Shown here: positions 36,252 to 45,263 of the stretch, piece after piece
Layout of the letters: each line of letters begins with the position of its first letter
How positions within the stretch are numbered: the first letter of the stretch is position 1
NCBI RefSeq assembly: GCF_020169335.1
Contig: NZ_JAIEZN010000002.1
Location: 1-64,000, forward strand
Source of the DNA: Devosia aquimaris
GTDB taxonomy: Bacteria > Pseudomonadota > Alphaproteobacteria > Rhizobiales > Devosiaceae
Length of the DNA stretch: 64,000 nucleotides
Reading direction: 5' to 3'
Program-made: the position numbers and the translations under genes
Notes under the pieces: model-generated
Databases searched by the model: none
Seen by the model: only the letters and a program-made list of their open reading frames with translations
Told to the model about the DNA's origin: nothing

Positions 36252-36998
36252 TCAGGCAGAGGCAGGCGCGCTCAGATGCGCCGAAAACAAAAGAAACATG
36301 GGCTGATAGCGCTCTTTTTCCCACTCGGGATGCTGGGCGATATCGGCGTCGGTTGCGGCCCATTCCTCGACGTGGTCGAGAACAAAGCCGGCGGCAATCA
36401 GGCTGTTGATCGTGGTCGAGATCAGCCGGTGGTGCTTGACCACGCCATCGGCGATCCAATTGGTGAGCCGTTCGCCCTCGCGCAGATAGTCAAGGACGGC
36501 GCCCACCATGCGGCCTTCGGCGTCAGTGACGAAATCGGGCGTGGCCCGTGCCGCGAACACCGGATGTTCCATGGAGAACACCAGCGAACCACCCGGCACC
36601 AGTGCCGCGCGGACGCGCGCGCAAAAACTGTCGAAATCGGCGAGGTAATGCACGGCCAGCGAGCTGAACACCAGATCATAGGCGCCATCGCCCAGCGCTG
36701 CGGTTTCCAGATCTGCCCGGGCAAAACGCACCGGCAGGTCGGCACAATTGCGCCGCGCGACGTCCAGCATGTTTTCGGAGAGATCGAGACCCACCACCTC
36801 GGCCGCACCGGCCTTGGCGGCCCATTGCGCGAAATAGCCGAAGCCGCACCCCAGATCGAGCACCCGCAGACCGCTCAGCGGCGGCAGCATGGCCCGCAGC
36901 GACGGCCATTCGGCGGCACCGGCCAGCCCCTCGCGCGAGCGGGGGAACTGGCTGTAGCCGTCGAAAAACTGCGCGTCGTCATAGATATTCTGGGCCAC
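36252..36998 (-). CDS. Class I SAM-dependent methyltransferase
   Basis: A 248-residue methyltransferase with motif I VLDLGCGFGYFAQWAA and post-motif GLDLSENMLDVARRN, of the UbiE/type 11 group. The C-terminal half has GEGERL-like and LISTTINSLIAAGF segments typical of small-molecule methyltransferases. It sits between cobS and cobT, 12 bases from cobT and 18 from cobS, so it is co-transcribed with cobalamin genes, though it does not resemble the known Cob methylases. The start is GTG. Confidence 0.88.
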   Translation of the reverse strand: MAQNIYDDAQFFDGYSQFPRSREGLAGAAEWPSLRAMLPPLSGLRVLDLGCGFGYFAQWAAKAGAAEVVGLDLSENMLDVARRNCADLPVRFARADLETAALGDGAYDLVFSSLAVHYLADFDSFCARVRAALVPGGSLVFSMEHPVFAARATPDFVTDAEGRMVGAVLDYLREGERLTNWIADGVVKHHRLISTTINSLIAAGFVLDHVEEWAATDADIAQHPEWEKERYQPMFLLFSAHLSAPASA

Positions 36999-37016
36999 GA
37001 GGCACCATCCGAAACC

Positions 37017-38000
37017 TTAGGCGGTCACCGCCAGATTGGCCGAGCTCTCCGGCAGATCTTCGCCAAACACGCGCTGGTAGAACTCGGCCACCACGGGGCG
37101 CTCAAGCTCGTCGCATTTGTTCAGGAAGGTCAGGCGGAAGGCAAAGCCGACATCGCCACCGAAAATGGTGGCATTCTCGGCCCAGGTGATCACGGCGCGC
37201 GGGCTCATCACGGTGCTCAGGTCGCCATTGATGAAGGCCGAACGGGTCAGATCGGCCAGGCGCACCATATTGGCGACCAGCTTCTTGCCCTTTTCGGTGG
37301 CGGCATAGTCCTTGTTCTTGGCCAGGACGATGCCGACTTCCTTGTCATGGGGCAGATAGTTCAGCGTCGTCACCAGGCTCCAGCGGTCCATCTGGCCCTG
37401 GTTGATCTGCTGGGTGCCGTGATAGAGGCCCGAGGTATCGCCGAGGCCAATGGTGTTGGTGGTGGCGAACAGGCGGAAGGCCGGGTGGGGCACGATGACG
37501 CGGTTCTGGTCGAGCAGGGTCAGCCGGCCGGCGACTTCGAGCACGCGCTGGATCACGAACATCACGTCCGGACGACCGGCGTCATATTCGTCGAACACCA
37601 GGGCAACATTGTTCTGCACGGCCCAGGGCAGGATACCGTCGCGGAATTCGGTGATCTGCTTGCCGTCCTTGAGGACGATCGCGTCCTTGCCGACCAGATC
37701 GATACGGCTGACATGGCTGTCCAGGTTCACACGAACCAGCGGCCAGTTCAGGCGCGCCGCAACCTGCTCGATATGGGTCGATTTGCCCGTGCCGTGATAG
37801 CCCTGCACCATGACGCGGCGGTTGAAGGCAAAGCCGGCCAGGATAGCCAGGGTCGTGTTGCGATCGAACAGATAGTCCGGATCGACCGGCGGCACATGGC
37901 TATTGGCTTCCTTATAACCCATCACCTTCATGTCGGTGTCGATGCCGAACAGCTCCCGAGCCGAATATTCGGTGTCGGGCAGATTGGTGTATTCAGTCAT
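37017..38000 (-). CDS. cobS: Cobaltochelatase subunit CobS
   Basis: AAA+ ATPase of the CobNST cobaltochelatase, 327 residues. Walker A reads GYHGTGKST, Walker [10 protein letters not shown], with sensor and arginine-finger regions of the MoxR-like class. It works with CobT to drive cobalt insertion by CobN. The start [26 protein letters not shown] matches the family; the 32 residues of open frame upstream do not. It is followed on the same strand by the methyltransferase and cobT. Confidence 0.96.
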   Translation of the reverse strand: MTEYTNLPDTEYSARELFGIDTDMKVMGYKEANSHVPPVDPDYLFDRNTTLAILAGFAFNRRVMVQGYHGTGKSTHIEQVAARLNWPLVRVNLDSHVSRIDLVGKDAIVLKDGKQITEFRDGILPWAVQNNVALVFDEYDAGRPDVMFVIQRVLEVAGRLTLLDQNRVIVPHPAFRLFATTNTIGLGDTSGLYHGTQQINQGQMDRWSLVTTLNYLPHDKEVGIVLAKNKDYAATEKGKKLVANMVRLADLTRSAFINGDLSTVMSPRAVITWAENATIFGGDVGFAFRLTFLNKCDELERPVVAEFYQRVFGEDLPESSANLAVTA

Positions 38001-38098
38001 GGTAAAGCTCTTGGCGAAAAATCGAGGCAGGAAGGGCAGAAAGCTCGGCGGGTCTATAGCAGCATTGTGACGGCGGGGGTAGTCTCCCGCCGGCATGG

Positions 38099-38719
38099 CT
38101 AGGTGCCGATAAAACCCATCTTCTTGAGGTGGCTATAGGCGGCAATGATGGTGCGCAGGCGCTCTTCGGACGATTTGTCGCCGCCGTTGGCATCGGGATG
38201 GTGGATCTTGACCAGGGTCTTGTAGGCCCGCTTGATCTCTTCGGACTTGGCCGGGCCGATGATGCCCAGGGTTTCGAGCGCACGACGGTCGTTTTCGTTG
38301 AGCGGCTTGACCCGTTCGGCCGCCGGTTTCTGAGCCTGGCGGTGGCGATATTTGGCGAACACGCCGAACGGATCGCCATATTTGTCGCCCGGACGCAAGT
38401 TGGCCGTCGACCGGGCCCGCACGCCCGGATTGCCGGTGGCAAAGCTGGAACGGCTTTCCGGACGCGGCGGCTGGGTCAGCGCCTCGTTCAGCTCGTCCTT
38501 TTCCATGCCGTCAAAGAAGTTGAAGGCCGTGTTGTAGTGGCGGACATGTTCCAGGCAGAAATGGTGATACTGCCCTTCGCTGCGGTTGCCCTTGGGGGCC
38601 TTGTATTCACCTGCGGCCTCGCAGCCCTCCCAGTCGCAGACATGCTCGATGGGCGCGGGTTTTTCTTCCCGCCGGGGCCGGATGCGAATGGTATCGAAAA
38701 GCTTGGATTGCGGTTTCAT
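38099..38719 (-). CDS. J-domain protein with N-terminal zinc-type motif
   Basis: A 206-residue DnaJ-class co-chaperone-like protein. The J domain is at the C-terminus (about 145-205) with HPD intact in [20 protein letters not shown]. The N-terminal half has [17 protein letters not shown] and [10 protein letters not shown], a likely metal-binding arrangement, characteristic of an alphaproteobacterial family located next to cobS and bolA. It should stimulate DnaK for an unknown client. About 100 bases lie between it and cobS. Confidence 0.9.
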   Translation of the reverse strand: MKPQSKLFDTIRIRPRREEKPAPIEHVCDWEGCEAAGEYKAPKGNRSEGQYHHFCLEHVRHYNTAFNFFDGMEKDELNEALTQPPRPESRSSFATGNPGVRARSTANLRPGDKYGDPFGVFAKYRHRQAQKPAAERVKPLNENDRRALETLGIIGPAKSEEIKRAYKTLVKIHHPDANGGDKSSEERLRTIIAAYSHLKKMGFIGT

Positions 38720-38765
38720 TGCGCCTAGTTGTTTGCTTCACGTCATTCAGAAAGGGGCAGCACGC

Positions 38766-39056
38766 TTGTCCATCAAAGACACCATTACCGCCAAGCTCTC
38801 GAGCAGGTTTGACCCCGCTTTCCTCGATGTGGTCGACGAATCGCAGCTCCATCACGGCCATGCCGGATGGCGAGAGGGTGGAGAGACCCACTTCCGCGTC
38901 AGAATCGCGACCAGCCATTTTGACGGCCTCAGCCGCGTCGCGCAACACCGCGCCGTCATGGATACCCTGCGCGCAGAGCTGGACGACAGGGTCCATGCGC
39001 TGGCCATCGAAGTGCTGCCCAGCGCCGGACCTGATGCTGTATCAGACAGACCCTAG
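38766..39056 (+). CDS. bolA: BolA family protein
   Basis: A 96-residue protein with the BolA class II fold: an N-terminal helix (SIKDTITAKLSSRF), DESQLHHGHAGW, FRVRIATSHFDGLSRVAQHRAVMDTLRAEL and IEVLPS. The conserved His and the FxG-R-x2-RHR-like helix are present. BolA proteins bind monothiol glutaredoxin iron-sulfur clusters and act in iron homeostasis or stress morphology. The start is TTG 38766 with AAAGGGG upstream; no ATG fits. Its end overlaps the convergent aroB end by 4 bases, a tight tail-to-tail arrangement. Confidence 0.9.
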   Translation: MSIKDTITAKLSSRFDPAFLDVVDESQLHHGHAGWREGGETHFRVRIATSHFDGLSRVAQHRAVMDTLRAELDDRVHALAIEVLPSAGPDAVSDRP

Positions 39057-40165
39057 CCGCGCATAGCGTCCAGAAACGCCGAAACTTTGGCGGGCTCAAC
39101 ATCGCGGGCGATATAGGCCTGGCCGATGCCCCGCGTCAGGATGAAGGTCAGCGCGCCGCGGCTGACCTTCTTGTCCTGCGCAATGGCCGCCATCAGCGCC
39201 TCGGTCGAGCCCAGCGTGCCCGGAATATCCCCCAATGTGGTGGGCAGGCCCGATTTTTTCAAATGCGCCACGATGCGGCCGGTATCCTGGCTGGGCGCCA
39301 GGCCCAGCTGCGCCGAAAAGCCATGCGCCAGCACCATGCCGATGGCCACGCCCTCGCCATGCAGCAGGCGATCGGAATAGCCGGTGTCTTTCTCGAGCGC
39401 GTGGCCGAAGGTGTGCCCAAGGTTGAGCAGCGCGCGCACGCCCTGCTCGGTCTCGTCTTCGATCACCACCCGCGCCTTGTGGGCACAGCAGCGGGCAATG
39501 GCCTCGCCGCGCGCCGGGCCGCCGGCAAAGATCTCGGCCTGGTGCTCTTCGAGCCAGAAGAAGAACTCCTCGTCGTCGATCAGCCCATATTTGACCACCT
39601 CGGCATAGCCGGCGGCGAACTGGCGCGGCGGCAGCGTATCGAGGGTGGAGAGATCGGCCAGCACCAGTTTTGGCTGGTGGAAGGCGCCGATGAGATTTTT
39701 GCCATGCGGGGAATTGATCCCCGTCTTGCCGCCCACCGAACTATCGACCTGCGCCAGGAGCGAGGTGGGCATCTGCACAAAGCCCATGCCGCGCCGCACG
39801 ATGGAGGCGGCAAAGCCGGCCAGATCGCCGATCACCCCGCCACCGAGCGCGATCACCAGGTCTCCGCGTTCGAGCCGCGCAGCCAACAGGCCCTCGACAG
39901 CCTGCCCCAGATGGTCCCAGGACTTGGTCGATTCGCCGGCCGGCAGCACGATCTGGCTGTGCTCAAGCCCGGCGGCACCGAGCGACGCCACAAGGCGCGG
40001 CAATTGCGCCTGGGCCACCGTCTCGTCTGTGATGATGCCATAGCGCCGCCCGGGGAAGCGTTCGGCAAGGATCGCCCCGGCATCGTCGAGCAGGCGATCC
40101 CCGATCAGGATGTCATAGGCCCGCTCGCCAAGGGCGACATGGACCGTGTGGGCAATCTCGGCCAT
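39053..40165 (-). CDS. aroB: 3-Dehydroquinate synthase
   Basis: Second enzyme of the shikimate pathway, converting DAHP to 3-dehydroquinate with NAD and a divalent metal. The 370 residues show the GGGVIGDLAGF NAD-binding stretch, QVDSSVGGKTGIN, the metal-binding Glu in GYAEVVKYGLI, and His residues in NLGHTFGHALE and LLHGEGVAIGM. Its start overlaps the aroK stop by one base, giving coupled translation. Confidence 0.96.
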   Translation of the reverse strand: MAEIAHTVHVALGERAYDILIGDRLLDDAGAILAERFPGRRYGIITDETVAQAQLPRLVASLGAAGLEHSQIVLPAGESTKSWDHLGQAVEGLLAARLERGDLVIALGGGVIGDLAGFAASIVRRGMGFVQMPTSLLAQVDSSVGGKTGINSPHGKNLIGAFHQPKLVLADLSTLDTLPPRQFAAGYAEVVKYGLIDDEEFFFWLEEHQAEIFAGGPARGEAIARCCAHKARVVIEDETEQGVRALLNLGHTFGHALEKDTGYSDRLLHGEGVAIGMVLAHGFSAQLGLAPSQDTGRIVAHLKKSGLPTTLGDIPGTLGSTEALMAAIAQDKKVSRGALTFILTRGIGQAYIARDVEPAKVSAFLDAMRG

Positions 40166-40752
40166 CAGGGCACCTGCACGTTGAAATGAGCCAGCAGCGC
40201 ATCCACCACATCGGTCGCCACCGCCTCCTGCGGCACGTCGCGACTGACCACGGTGACATCGGCCTCGGCATAGATGGGATAGCGATCCTCGATCAGCTTG
40301 CGCAGTGTCTCGCGCGGATTGGCCGTCTTGAGCAGCGGGCGGTTGGACCGGCGCGAGACGCGCTCGAACAGAATGTCGATCTCGGCCTTGAGCCAGACCG
40401 ACACGCCCTCGGCCTTGATCAGCGCCCGCGTCTCGAGATTGACGAAGGCCCCGCCGCCGGTGGCCAGAACCACGCCGGGTTGCTTGAGCACACGGGCAAT
40501 GACGCGGGTTTCCCCGGCGCGGAACTCGGGCTCGCCACGCTGCTCGAAAATCTCCGGAATGGTCATCTGCGCGGCCTTCTCGATCTCTTCGTCGCTATCG
40601 AGAAACTTCCGGTTGAGGCGGGCGGCAAGGCGCCGGCCCACCGTGGTCTTGCCAGCACCCATCATGCCCACCAGCACCAGTGGACGCTCGCCAAGCGCCG
40701 CGCTCAGCGCCTCCGCGCGGGCCTGCCGCAATGCCGGGTCGGGTCGGGTCAA
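40165..40752 (-). CDS. aroK: Shikimate kinase
   Basis: Phosphorylates shikimate at O3. The 195 residues include Walker A VLVGMMGAGKTTVGRRLA, the shikimate-binding FLDSDEEIE and GGGAF motifs, and the RPLL lid. It is co-transcribed with aroB (TGATG overlap). I chose TTG 40752 because GGAGAG lies at correct spacing; GTG 40758 would sit directly on that site. Confidence 0.94.
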   Translation of the reverse strand: MTRPDPALRQARAEALSAALGERPLVLVGMMGAGKTTVGRRLAARLNRKFLDSDEEIEKAAQMTIPEIFEQRGEPEFRAGETRVIARVLKQPGVVLATGGGAFVNLETRALIKAEGVSVWLKAEIDILFERVSRRSNRPLLKTANPRETLRKLIEDRYPIYAEADVTVVSRDVPQEAVATDVVDALLAHFNVQVP

Positions 40753-40827
40753 GAACACTCTCCAGATGGTGCCGCTATCAACCTGCCCCGGCGCGCGCTG
40801 TCAAGAACCCTCAAAGATTGCCTTGTG

Positions 40828-40856
40828 CCTACAGAAATGAAACCATTTGCTGTCAA
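40828..40856 (-). promoter_or_regulatory. Candidate promoter of aroK-aroB
   Basis: A perfect TTGACA on the minus strand (40851-40856) with a 17-base spacer and a poor -10 (TGTAGG) lies about 75 bases before aroK. Alphaproteobacterial promoters often have weak -10 boxes when CarD is present. Confidence 0.35.
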
Positions 40857-40886
40857 TTGTGAGCCAACACAACCGTCTGGACGCCC

Positions 40887-41102
40887 ATGCCCACCCTGAT
40901 CCGCCTGGTCATTTCACTGCTGTTTCTGGTCGGCCTGGTCTATGTCGGCATGTTCATGCTGGTGGCCTATGTCGAACCCGAGCCCAAGCCGGTGACCATC
41001 CGCATCCCCACCCGCGAACTGCTCGGCGAACCGGCGACGCCTGGGCTGGGGACCCCCGCACCGGCTGTGACGGCGGCCCCGGCAGCGCCGGCCAATCCGT
41101 GA
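40887..41102 (+). CDS. Small single-pass membrane protein
   Basis: A 71-residue product with one transmembrane helix (about 5-29) and a Pro/Ala-rich tail beyond VEPEPKPVTIRIPTREL. It lies between aroK (divergent) and xerD, 10 bases from the latter, a place where Hyphomicrobiales often carry a comparable small protein, sometimes called histidine kinase-like in databases without support. Function unknown. Confidence 0.7.
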   Translation: MPTLIRLVISLLFLVGLVYVGMFMLVAYVEPEPKPVTIRIPTRELLGEPATPGLGTPAPAVTAAPAAPANP

Positions 41103-41112
41103 GCCCGGCACA

Positions 41113-42033
41113 ATGAGCAGCGGTCATCTGATCGGCGCCTTTCTCGAGATGATGAGCGCCGAGCGCGGCGCCGCCAAGAACACCATCGCCGCCTATAGCC
41201 GCGATCTCGAAGACTATGCCCACTTCCTCTCCCGTCGCAGCCTGAGCGTGATGAGCGCGGATCGCGCCGCCGTCACCGCCTATATCGACCACCTCAAGAA
41301 CCAGGGCCTGGCCGCATCGTCGAGTGCGCGCCGCCTGTCGGCCCTGCGCCAGTTTCATCGTTTCCTCTGCGCCGACAATCTGCGCGGCGACGACCCGACA
41401 CGCATCGTCGCCAGCCCCAAGACGCGCCGCGCACTGCCCAAGGTGCTCTCGATTGCCGAAGTCGATCGCCTGCTGGCAACCGCCGAGGCCGAGGCCAATC
41501 GTCCCGCCCCGCCACAGCAGCAGGCCGGCGCCCTGCGCCTCTATGTGCTGCTCGAGCTGCTCTATGCCACCGGCATGCGCGTGTCCGAGCTGGTGAGCCT
41601 GCGCCGCAGCGCCGTCATGCGCGACACCAGCTTCATCACCGTGACCGGCAAGGGCAACAAGGAGCGCGTGGTGCCGCTCAACGACCGGGCCCGCGACGCC
41701 ATCAAGACCTATCTGGCCACCATCGAGCCAGGCCCCTATCTGTTCCCCGCCAGCGGCGCCGATGGCTATCTGTCCCGCCAGGTGTTCGCCCGCGACCTCA
41801 AGGCCCTGGCCGGCCTGGCCGGCATCGGCGCTGCGCGAGTGACCCCGCATGTGCTGCGCCATGCCTTTGCCAGCCACCTGCTGGCCGGCGGCGCCGACCT
41901 GCGCGTGGTGCAGATGCTGCTTGGCCATGCTGATATTTCGACCACGCAGATCTATACCCATGTGCTGGACGAAAAGCTGCGCACCCTGGTGGAGAGCCAC
42001 CACCCGCTCAACCAGCCCGCAACAGGGCGGTAA
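41113..42033 (+). CDS. xerD: Site-specific tyrosine recombinase XerD
   Basis: Resolves chromosome dimers at dif together with XerC. The 306 residues have the N-terminal SAM-like core-binding domain and the catalytic domain with Arg in ATGMRVSELVSL, Lys in GKGNKERVVPL, HVLRHAFASHLL (His, Arg), the second His in LLGHADISTTQ and nucleophile Tyr in IYTHV. Its place beside aroK and accA is the normal chromosomal one, so it is the housekeeping enzyme and not an integrase of a mobile element. Confidence 0.94.
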   Translation: MSSGHLIGAFLEMMSAERGAAKNTIAAYSRDLEDYAHFLSRRSLSVMSADRAAVTAYIDHLKNQGLAASSSARRLSALRQFHRFLCADNLRGDDPTRIVASPKTRRALPKVLSIAEVDRLLATAEAEANRPAPPQQQAGALRLYVLLELLYATGMRVSELVSLRRSAVMRDTSFITVTGKGNKERVVPLNDRARDAIKTYLATIEPGPYLFPASGADGYLSRQVFARDLKALAGLAGIGAARVTPHVLRHAFASHLLAGGADLRVVQMLLGHADISTTQIYTHVLDEKLRTLVESHHPLNQPATGR

Positions 42034-42193
42034 ATCTGTGAACAGAGCGGCCGCAGAGCCCCCCAGTGCCGGCACGCGGCGTGACTCTGCTTGACTTGGC
42101 ATTGCACCATCGTCACTTTCCGGCCACTTTAGAGCGCGACAGCAGCGGCCCAGGGATGGGGCGCAGCGAACAGACCCCCAACGGGCAGGTGGA

Positions 42194-43147
42194 ATGCAGT
42201 CTTATCTCGATTTCGAAAAGCCGGTAGCCGATCTTGAAGGCAAGATCGCCGAGCTCAAGGCCATGGCAGCAACCGACCAGGCCGTGAGCATCGACGAGGA
42301 GGTCAACCGCCTCTCCAGCCGCGCCGACGAAGCGCTGGTCGAGATCTACAAGCGCCTGACGCCCTGGCAGAAGACCCAGGTGGCGCGCCACCCGCAGCGC
42401 CCGCATTTCTCGGACTATGTGCGCACGCTCATCACCGAATGGCAGCCCCTGGCCGGCGACCGCAAGTTCGCCGAAGACGCCGCCATTCAGGCCGGCTTTG
42501 GTCGCTTCAACGGCCAGCCCGTGGCCGTGATCGGCCAGGAAAAGGGCAATTCCACCGAGAGCCGCCTCAAGCACAATTTCGGCATGGCCCGCCCCGAGGG
42601 CTATCGCAAGGCCGTCCGCATCATGGAAATGGCCGACCGCTTCAATATCCCCGTGCTGTCGTTTGTCGATACAGCGGGCGCCTATCCCGGCATCGGCGCT
42701 GAGGAGCGCGGCCAGGCCGAGGCAATTGCCCGCTCGACCGAAAAATCGCTGGAGCTGGGCGTCCCCAATCTGGCGATCATCATCGGCGAAGGCGGCTCGG
42801 GCGGCGCCATTGCCATCGCCACGGCCAACCGTGTGCTGATGCTCGAGCACGCCATCTATAGCGTCATCTCGCCCGAGGCCGGCGCATCCATCCTATTCCG
42901 CGACGCCGCCAAGGCGCAGGACATGGCCACGATCCAGAAGATCACCGCCCAGGACCTGTTCGGCTTCAAGGTGATCGACGGCATCATTCCCGAACCGACC
43001 GGTGGCGCCCATCGCCATCCCGACACGGTGATGAACTCCAGCCGCGACGCGATCGCCAGCTTCCTGCGCGAATTCGCCGACAAGAGCCGGCTGGAAGTGC
43101 GCGAGCAGCGCCGCGAAAAATTCATGGCCATCGGCACCAATATCTAG
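42194..43147 (+). CDS. accA: Acetyl-CoA carboxylase carboxyltransferase subunit alpha
   Basis: With AccD transfers CO2 from carboxybiotin to acetyl-CoA, the first committed step of fatty acid synthesis. The 317 residues match the family: opening YLDFEKPVADLEGKI, the oxyanion-hole region FVDTAGAYPGIGAEERGQAEAIA, and GEGGSGGAIAIA. The ATG has AGGTGG upstream. A TTGACT at 42091 may be part of its promoter, with an unclear -10. It is monocistronic or read from xerD. Confidence 0.97.
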   Translation: MQSYLDFEKPVADLEGKIAELKAMAATDQAVSIDEEVNRLSSRADEALVEIYKRLTPWQKTQVARHPQRPHFSDYVRTLITEWQPLAGDRKFAEDAAIQAGFGRFNGQPVAVIGQEKGNSTESRLKHNFGMARPEGYRKAVRIMEMADRFNIPVLSFVDTAGAYPGIGAEERGQAEAIARSTEKSLELGVPNLAIIIGEGGSGGAIAIATANRVLMLEHAIYSVISPEAGASILFRDAAKAQDMATIQKITAQDLFGFKVIDGIIPEPTGGAHRHPDTVMNSSRDAIASFLREFADKSRLEVREQRREKFMAIGTNI

Positions 43148-43333
43148 CCTGGACGCGTCGCAGCCGGTTGCATGGGGCGCAGTGATGCGCCCATGGCACA
43201 CACTTGCGTGAACACGCCCGGCTTCCGGCGCATTTGGGGCCGTGCTAACACTTCATTCACCAGCTTTTCTCATGCTGCGCTAACCACTGGCCCCTATGGG
43301 TCAGCGCATTGTTTCGCTTATGGGCTTCCCATC

Positions 43334-44344
43334 TTGATCGCCACCGTCCTGCGCAAAGCCTGCACTGCCGTCATCCTGCTCTGGGTTGCTTTTGGACTGG
43401 TCGCCTGCGGCGGCTTCCTGCCCAAGACCAGTGACAATCGGCACAACCAGCCGCTGCAAAGCGGCGTAGTCTCCGCGCTCAAGGCCATGGGCTCCTCGCC
43501 CGGCGAAGCCATGGTGGTGCGCATCTTCAAGCAGGAGAAGACGCTCGAGGTCTGGAAGCGCACCAATACGGGCCAGTTCAAGCTGTTCAAGAGCTATGAG
43601 ATCTGCGCCTTCTCCGGCGATCTCGGCCCCAAGATCAAGGAAGGCGACCGGCAGAGCCCGGAAGGCTTCTATACCATCACGCCGGGCCTGATGAATCCGA
43701 AGTCCAACTATTACCTGGCCTTCAACACCGGCTTTCCCAACAAGTTCGACCGCGCCTGGGGCCGCACCGGTTCAGAGCTGATGGTGCATGGCGACTGCTC
43801 CTCGCGCGGCTGCTACGCCATGACCGACGAGGGCATCGCCGAGATCTATGCCCTGGCCCGCGAAAGCTTCAAGGGCGGCAACCCCAGCTTCCAGCTGCAG
43901 ATCTTCCCGTTCAAGATGACCCCGGCCAATCTGGCCGTCCAGACCAAGAGCCCCAATCTGAGCTTCTGGAAGAATATCAAGGACGGCTATGACCTGTTCG
44001 AGCTGAACAAGCAGCCGCCCACCTGGGACGTGTGCGAGCGCAAATATGTGTTCAACGTTGCCGGCGCCGGTGCGCTCAATGCGATGGGCCCCTGCCCCGC
44101 AATCTCCAGGGATGCAACGCTGATCGCCAAGCAGCAGGCTGACGAAGCCGCCGTGGTCAACGCCGTGGCGGAAGTGGAGCGCAGGGCGGCCGAGGAGGCA
44201 GCGATCAAGGCGCGCGGCGATGCGGTGACCGGCATGGTCGGCGGCGCCGTCTCGGGCCTGTTCGGCATCTTCGGCGAAAAGGTGACCCCGGTCATGAGCG
44301 GCAAGCCCGCACCGGTTCCGCACAAGCGTCCCGCCAGTCTCTAA
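43334..44344 (+). CDS. L,D-transpeptidase family lipoprotein (YafK-like)
   Basis: A 336-residue exported protein. A lipoprotein signal ends in LVAC (about residues 1-25). The YkuD catalytic domain has SELMVHGDCSSRGCYAMTD, containing the His-Gly and nucleophile Cys of the YafK/ErfK subgroup. E. coli YafK (DpaA) detaches Braun lipoprotein from peptidoglycan, so a wall-remodelling role is likely. The C-terminus is a charged helix and a short Gly/Ala segment. The start TTG 43334 is inferred from the signal peptide; upstream codons in frame are not protein-like. Confidence 0.85.
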   Translation: MIATVLRKACTAVILLWVAFGLVACGGFLPKTSDNRHNQPLQSGVVSALKAMGSSPGEAMVVRIFKQEKTLEVWKRTNTGQFKLFKSYEICAFSGDLGPKIKEGDRQSPEGFYTITPGLMNPKSNYYLAFNTGFPNKFDRAWGRTGSELMVHGDCSSRGCYAMTDEGIAEIYALARESFKGGNPSFQLQIFPFKMTPANLAVQTKSPNLSFWKNIKDGYDLFELNKQPPTWDVCERKYVFNVAGAGALNAMGPCPAISRDATLIAKQQADEAAVVNAVAEVERRAAEEAAIKARGDAVTGMVGGAVSGLFGIFGEKVTPVMSGKPAPVPHKRPASL

Positions 44345-44375
44345 ATGATAGGCCGACCGGCGCGACACGCCGGCC

Positions 44376-44433
44376 GCGGACCGACAAGCGCATGGGCGCT
44401 TGCGGCGGACCGACAAGCGCATGGGCGCTTGCG
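44376..44433. repeat. Two tandem 29-bp copies, each a hairpin
   Basis: A 29-bp unit is repeated exactly (44376-44404 and 44405-44433). Each contains CAAGCGC-ATGG-GCGCTTG flanked by CCG and CGG, thus a stem of up to 10 bp with a one-base bulge. The pair lies between two convergent genes and probably serves as a bidirectional terminator that was duplicated. Confidence 0.8.
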
Positions 44434-44438
44434 GTGCA

Positions 44439-45176
44439 CTAGCAGGTGACGCGGATTTCCGCGAAGCCGGTGATGGCATCGCCTTCCGAGGGCAGCACGC
44501 CCACCATGCACTGGGTGCCCGGCAGGCCGACCGTTGCGCCCTCGGCAATGACGGTCCCGTCGCCCAGTGTGATATAGCCATTGTCGACCGCAGCAATGGC
44601 GACCGCGCCGGACGAGCCGCACACAGGATAATTGTCGCCGGCCGACACCATGAAGCGCGTGCCGCTGGGCAGGCAATCGCCATCATTGGTTGCTGTCGCC
44701 GCGCTGCCCGCGCCGATGGCCGGCAATGCGGCGGGCGCCGGCGCAGTGGCCCCGCCCAAGCGCTGGTTGGCTTCCAGGAGCGCCAGGCGGTTGGCAATGT
44801 CCGCAAGGTCTGCACTGTCGGCTTGCGCCACGCCACCACTGGCCTGCTTGCCGAAGAGCTCAAGGCTCAACCGGATCTGGGCGATGTCGGTGGAGACGCG
44901 CCTGAGCTCACGCTGGGTATCGGCATAGACCCACAGCGACACGCCCAGCGCGGCAAGACCGACCACGCCTACCCCCAGGCCGAGGACGTTGAACCCGCCG
45001 CTGCGCGACACGGCCTTCTCGGGGGTCGATTGCGGCTCTTTGGCTGGCTTGGGAACGTTTGGCGCAGAGGGCGCAACCGGCGTCGCGGCCGCGGCCGGAT
45101 TGGCTGGTGCGGCAGGGTCAGAATCGCGAGAAACGCCCGGAAGGGCCCATTTGTCGTCCAAAGCTGTCGCCTCCAT
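44439..45176 (-). CDS. Membrane-anchored protein of unknown function
   Basis: Not recognised. The 245 residues comprise an Ala/Pro-rich disordered N-terminus (about 1-60), one membrane helix (about 63-85, NVLGLGVGVVGLAALGVSLWVY), a short coiled coil (TQRELRRVSTDIAQIRLSLEL), an Ala-rich linker and a C-terminal domain with four cysteines (CLPSG, CGSSG, CMVG, final C) that are probably disulfide-bonded in the periplasm. The protein ends on a cysteine. It lies tail-to-tail with the L,D-transpeptidase gene, so a cell-envelope role is plausible. Confidence 0.7.
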   Translation of the reverse strand: MEATALDDKWALPGVSRDSDPAAPANPAAAATPVAPSAPNVPKPAKEPQSTPEKAVSRSGGFNVLGLGVGVVGLAALGVSLWVYADTQRELRRVSTDIAQIRLSLELFGKQASGGVAQADSADLADIANRLALLEANQRLGGATAPAPAALPAIGAGSAATATNDGDCLPSGTRFMVSAGDNYPVCGSSGAVAIAAVDNGYITLGDGTVIAEGATVGLPGTQCMVGVLPSEGDAITGFAEIRVTC

Positions 45177-45263
45177 TGCCGCCAAGGCTAGCACGATCTG
45201 CCGCCGGGATCGCCCGCGATTGCGGCCCTGATATGGTGATGGTCCCATGCAGGGACCGCATTG

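Noticed and set aside
41113..42033. Tyrosine recombinase as integrase of a genomic island
   Set aside because: Sequence and context (aroK, accA) are those of housekeeping XerD; no attachment repeats surround it.
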